NCBI RefSeq assembly: GCF_003254465.1
Contig: NZ_QDFI01000010.1
Coordinates: 1 to 64,000, forward strand
DNA from: Meridianimarinicoccus zhengii
Lineage (GTDB): Bacteria; Pseudomonadota; Alphaproteobacteria; Rhodobacterales; Rhodobacteraceae
Direction: 5' to 3'
Length of the DNA: 64,000 nucleotides
Below the pieces are notes generated by a model. The model did no database searches, was not told the origin of the DNA, and saw only the letters and a program-made list of their open reading frames with translations. Made by a program: the position numbers and the translations under genes. Below are positions 62,434-64,000 of this stretch, in pieces. The stretch's first letter is position 1. Each line of letters opens with the position of its first letter.

Positions 62434-63126
62434 ATGAGCACGCTGAAGAACCTGATCGGCGACATCGTCGCCTCCCCGCTCGGGCAGGTCATCGCGCAGG
62501 TCGGCCAGGGCGTGGCCGATGCGCAGATGGCGCTGGACGAAGCGTCGCTGGCAAAGGTGCTGGAGATCTACGGCGAAGGCGACGACGAGGCGCTCGCGCT
62601 CTTGCGGTCCATCGGTTATCGCCCGACCTTCTACACGCTGCCCGACACCACCGGGGAGGTGCGCGTGGCGCTGCGTATCGGCAACGGGGCGCAGGGCGCG
62701 GGCAACGCGCGGCCGGTCAAGGCTGCACCGGCGACGACGATGGCCACGCTGCGCGCTGTCCCGGCCCGCGCGGGGCTGTCGGCTCTGTCCGCAAAGATGT
62801 ACGCCGCCCCGGTGGATGCCGCCTATGCCAATGCCTATGGCTACCAGGCGGATATCGCGGCGAAGCTGACCTTCCGGATCGTGCCCGTGCCGCCACCCGA
62901 CGGGGCCGACGAGTTGCGCATCGTGCCCGATGTAACGGGCCGTGCGCCGAATGCAGCACGCACGGCGCTCGACGCGCTCGGCCTTGGTGCGATCCTGCGC
63001 GATGCCGATGGTGTCGCGGTCGAGACACCCGCGGACACCGATGTGGTGCTGGACCAATCGCCTGCCGGGGGGGCGATCCTGCGGCTCGAGGACGACGTGA
63101 CGCTGCGCATCGGCGCGCCCGACTGA
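62434..63126 (+). CDS. Paralogue 6: DUF2589-like protein with C-terminal PASTA domain
   Basis: A 230-residue family member. The N-terminal helix is at 11-45 (VASPLGQVIAQVGQGVADAQ, MALDEASLAKVLEI), the FY strand at 56-82 (LLRSIGYRPTFYTLPDTTGE), the C-terminal block at 126-155 (VDAAYANAYGYQADIAAKLT then FRIVPVPPP), and a PASTA domain at ~163-227 (IVPDVTGRAPNAARTALDAL, LDQSPAGGAILRLEDDVTLR). It joins the two signatures of the cluster, the family fold and PASTA, in one chain, which argues that the genes act together. It is the last gene of the block. Confidence 0.78.
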   Translation: MSTLKNLIGDIVASPLGQVIAQVGQGVADAQMALDEASLAKVLEIYGEGDDEALALLRSIGYRPTFYTLPDTTGEVRVALRIGNGAQGAGNARPVKAAPATTMATLRAVPARAGLSALSAKMYAAPVDAAYANAYGYQADIAAKLTFRIVPVPPPDGADELRIVPDVTGRAPNAARTALDALGLGAILRDADGVAVETPADTDVVLDQSPAGGAILRLEDDVTLRIGAPD

Positions 63127-63292
63127 CCGTTTCCATCCCGCGCGAAAGATTTCCGGCCCTCCGAACCGACACGCTGCAGCGTGCTTGCGCGATATCGAAA
63201 AAGGTGCACGCGCAGGGTGCCAGCGCGCCCATTTGCATGCATAGTCCCGACATGGCCGGTGCGCCTCGGTCCTGCCGCGCGAAAGGAACAGC

Positions 63293-64000
63293 ATGCCCCG
63301 TCTTCTTGTCCTCGCCTTCCTCCTCTTGCCTACCTTCGCCGCGGCGCAAGGGACACCGCCCGCGGCTCCGCGCGTGACCGTCGCCGCCGCCGTGATGCAG
63401 GACGTGGTCCAAGATGCGAGCTTCATCGGCCGGGTCGAGGCGGTGGACACCGCCGCCATCGTGCCCCGCGTGTCGGGTTTCGTGCGCAAAATCGCCGTGG
63501 CCAACGGGGCGGCGGTGCAGGCCGGCGACCTGCTGATCGAGGTGGAGCCGGACCAGTATGCCGCCACGGTCGCCATGCGCCGCGCGGAACTGTCCAGCGC
63601 CCAAGCCAATCTCGCGCTGGCCGAGGTCGAGCTTGCCCGGCGCCGCGAACTGGTCGCGCGCGCGGCGGTGGCCCAATCCGAACTCGACGTGGCCGAGGCC
63701 AACGCGCAGGCCGCCGAGGCGGCGGTGCAGGCGGCGCAGGCGGCGCTTCGCATGGCAGAACTGGATTTGGGCTATACACGGATCACCGCGCCCTTCGACG
63801 GACGGCTTGGGCGCCTGAATGTCAGCCTTGGCGAACTGGTCGGGCCGAACACCGGCGCGCTGGTCACACTGGTCCGCGAGGCGCCCGTATTCGTCCGCTT
63901 CTCGCTCGACGAGCGGCAGTTCTACGACACCGTGGCGCAGGTCGCGGAGGATGGCGAGGATATCGGAACCACCGCGGCGCGGCTCGACGTGACGCTGCGC
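63293..64000 (+). CDS. Efflux RND transporter periplasmic adaptor subunit (C-terminus beyond window)
   Basis: The first 236 residues of a membrane-fusion protein; it runs off the right edge. A Sec signal (MPRLLVLAFLLLPTFAAAQG) is followed by the lipoyl-like half (VVQDASFIGRVEAVDTAAIV, PRVSGFVRKIAVANGAAVQA, GDLLIEVEPDQYAA), the coiled-coil hairpin (ELSSAQANLALAEVELARRR to AQAALRMAELDLGYTRITAP) and the start of the beta-barrel. GAAAGGAACAGC precedes the ATG. It is not a lipoprotein, unlike the adaptor at 35.4-36.5 kb. A pump gene should follow. It is separate in function from the cluster before it as far as the sequence shows. Confidence 0.9.
   Translation, partial: MPRLLVLAFLLLPTFAAAQGTPPAAPRVTVAAAVMQDVVQDASFIGRVEAVDTAAIVPRVSGFVRKIAVANGAAVQAGDLLIEVEPDQYAATVAMRRAELSSAQANLALAEVELARRRELVARAAVAQSELDVAEANAQAAEAAVQAAQAALRMAELDLGYTRITAPFDGRLGRLNVSLGELVGPNTGALVTLVREAPVFVRFSLDERQFYDTVAQVAEDGEDIGTTAARLDVTLR

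Noticed and set aside
54052-63126. Prophage, tailocin or contractile injection system
   Set aside because: No sheath, tube, baseplate, capsid, terminase, AAA+ or lysis-type proteins are recognisable, and there is no integrase or att-like repeat. The subunits share a different signature.
61216-63753. An 845-codon minus-strand open frame across the end of the cluster and the RND adaptor
   Set aside because: It is antisense to PASTA-domain and membrane-fusion genes whose products have clear motifs. It spans an obvious intergenic region and has no family-like text.

Overview
The window is visibly GC-rich, densely packed DNA from what looks like an alphaproteobacterium of the Rhodobacteraceae (Roseobacter/Rhodobacter type). 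The reasons are its content of TRAP, tripartite tricarboxylate (TTT) and polyol ABC uptake systems, a Gluconobacter/Rhodobacter-type xylitol dehydrogenase, an intact minCDE operon, GTG/TTG starts and many ATGA/GTGA stop-start overlaps. No rRNA, tRNA, CRISPR array, insertion sequence or integrase was seen. The placement is inference from gene content, not from a marker gene.

Layout. (1) 1-7.9 kb: a cut-off TPP-dependent enzyme and an M20 amidohydrolase on the minus strand, divergent from a dipeptide-type ABC importer in which the second permease and first ATPase are one fused protein. (2) 8.0-14.1 kb: TauE/SafE exporter and GntR regulator, divergent from FAA hydrolase, TTT transporter (TctC plus a TctA-TctB fusion) and an OsmC protein. 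A 16-bp palindrome lies at the FAA promoter. (3) 14.4-16.3 kb: minC-minD-minE. (4) 16.5-28.6 kb: a polyol regulon with ABC importer, SorC-family regulator, xylitol dehydrogenase, SIS isomerase-like protein, two SDR dehydrogenases, FGGY kinase, HAD phosphatase and an iron-type alcohol dehydrogenase. Three copies of a TTACAAATGTAA-like element link its promoters. (5) 28.7-39.2 kb: envelope genes (serine-hydrolase lipoprotein, glycine-zipper lipoprotein, AI-2E-type exporter, DUF3611), an RND efflux pair, a GntP permease and a patatin. (6) 39.6-45.1 kb: an Mrp/MBH-type cation antiporter operon with a split MrpA and two D-type antiporter domains fused in one 1028-residue protein. (7) 45.2-53.8 kb: GNAT, DadA, an amidohydrolase-RidA fusion, a TRAP transporter, an arylmalonate-decarboxylase-like enzyme and a GntR regulator.

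(8) 54.05-63.13 kb is the most unusual part: ten tightly spaced plus-strand genes. Six of the products share an N-terminal amphipathic helix (consensus near iAxAQxxLD). Most of the six also share a central LGFxPtFYxF strand and a C-terminal SAEGxSxxRtKlvPVPxP block. One member carries an inserted OmpA-like domain, one ends in a PASTA domain and one in an Ig-like domain. They sit with a protein made of five L7/L12-CTD-like repeats, a TPR-like protein, an Arg-rich helical protein and a second PASTA protein. None has a signal peptide or membrane span. The layout resembles the uncharacterised DUF2589 family as I remember it. I propose a cytoplasmic multi-subunit assembly of unknown function. The window ends inside the adaptor gene of another RND efflux pump.
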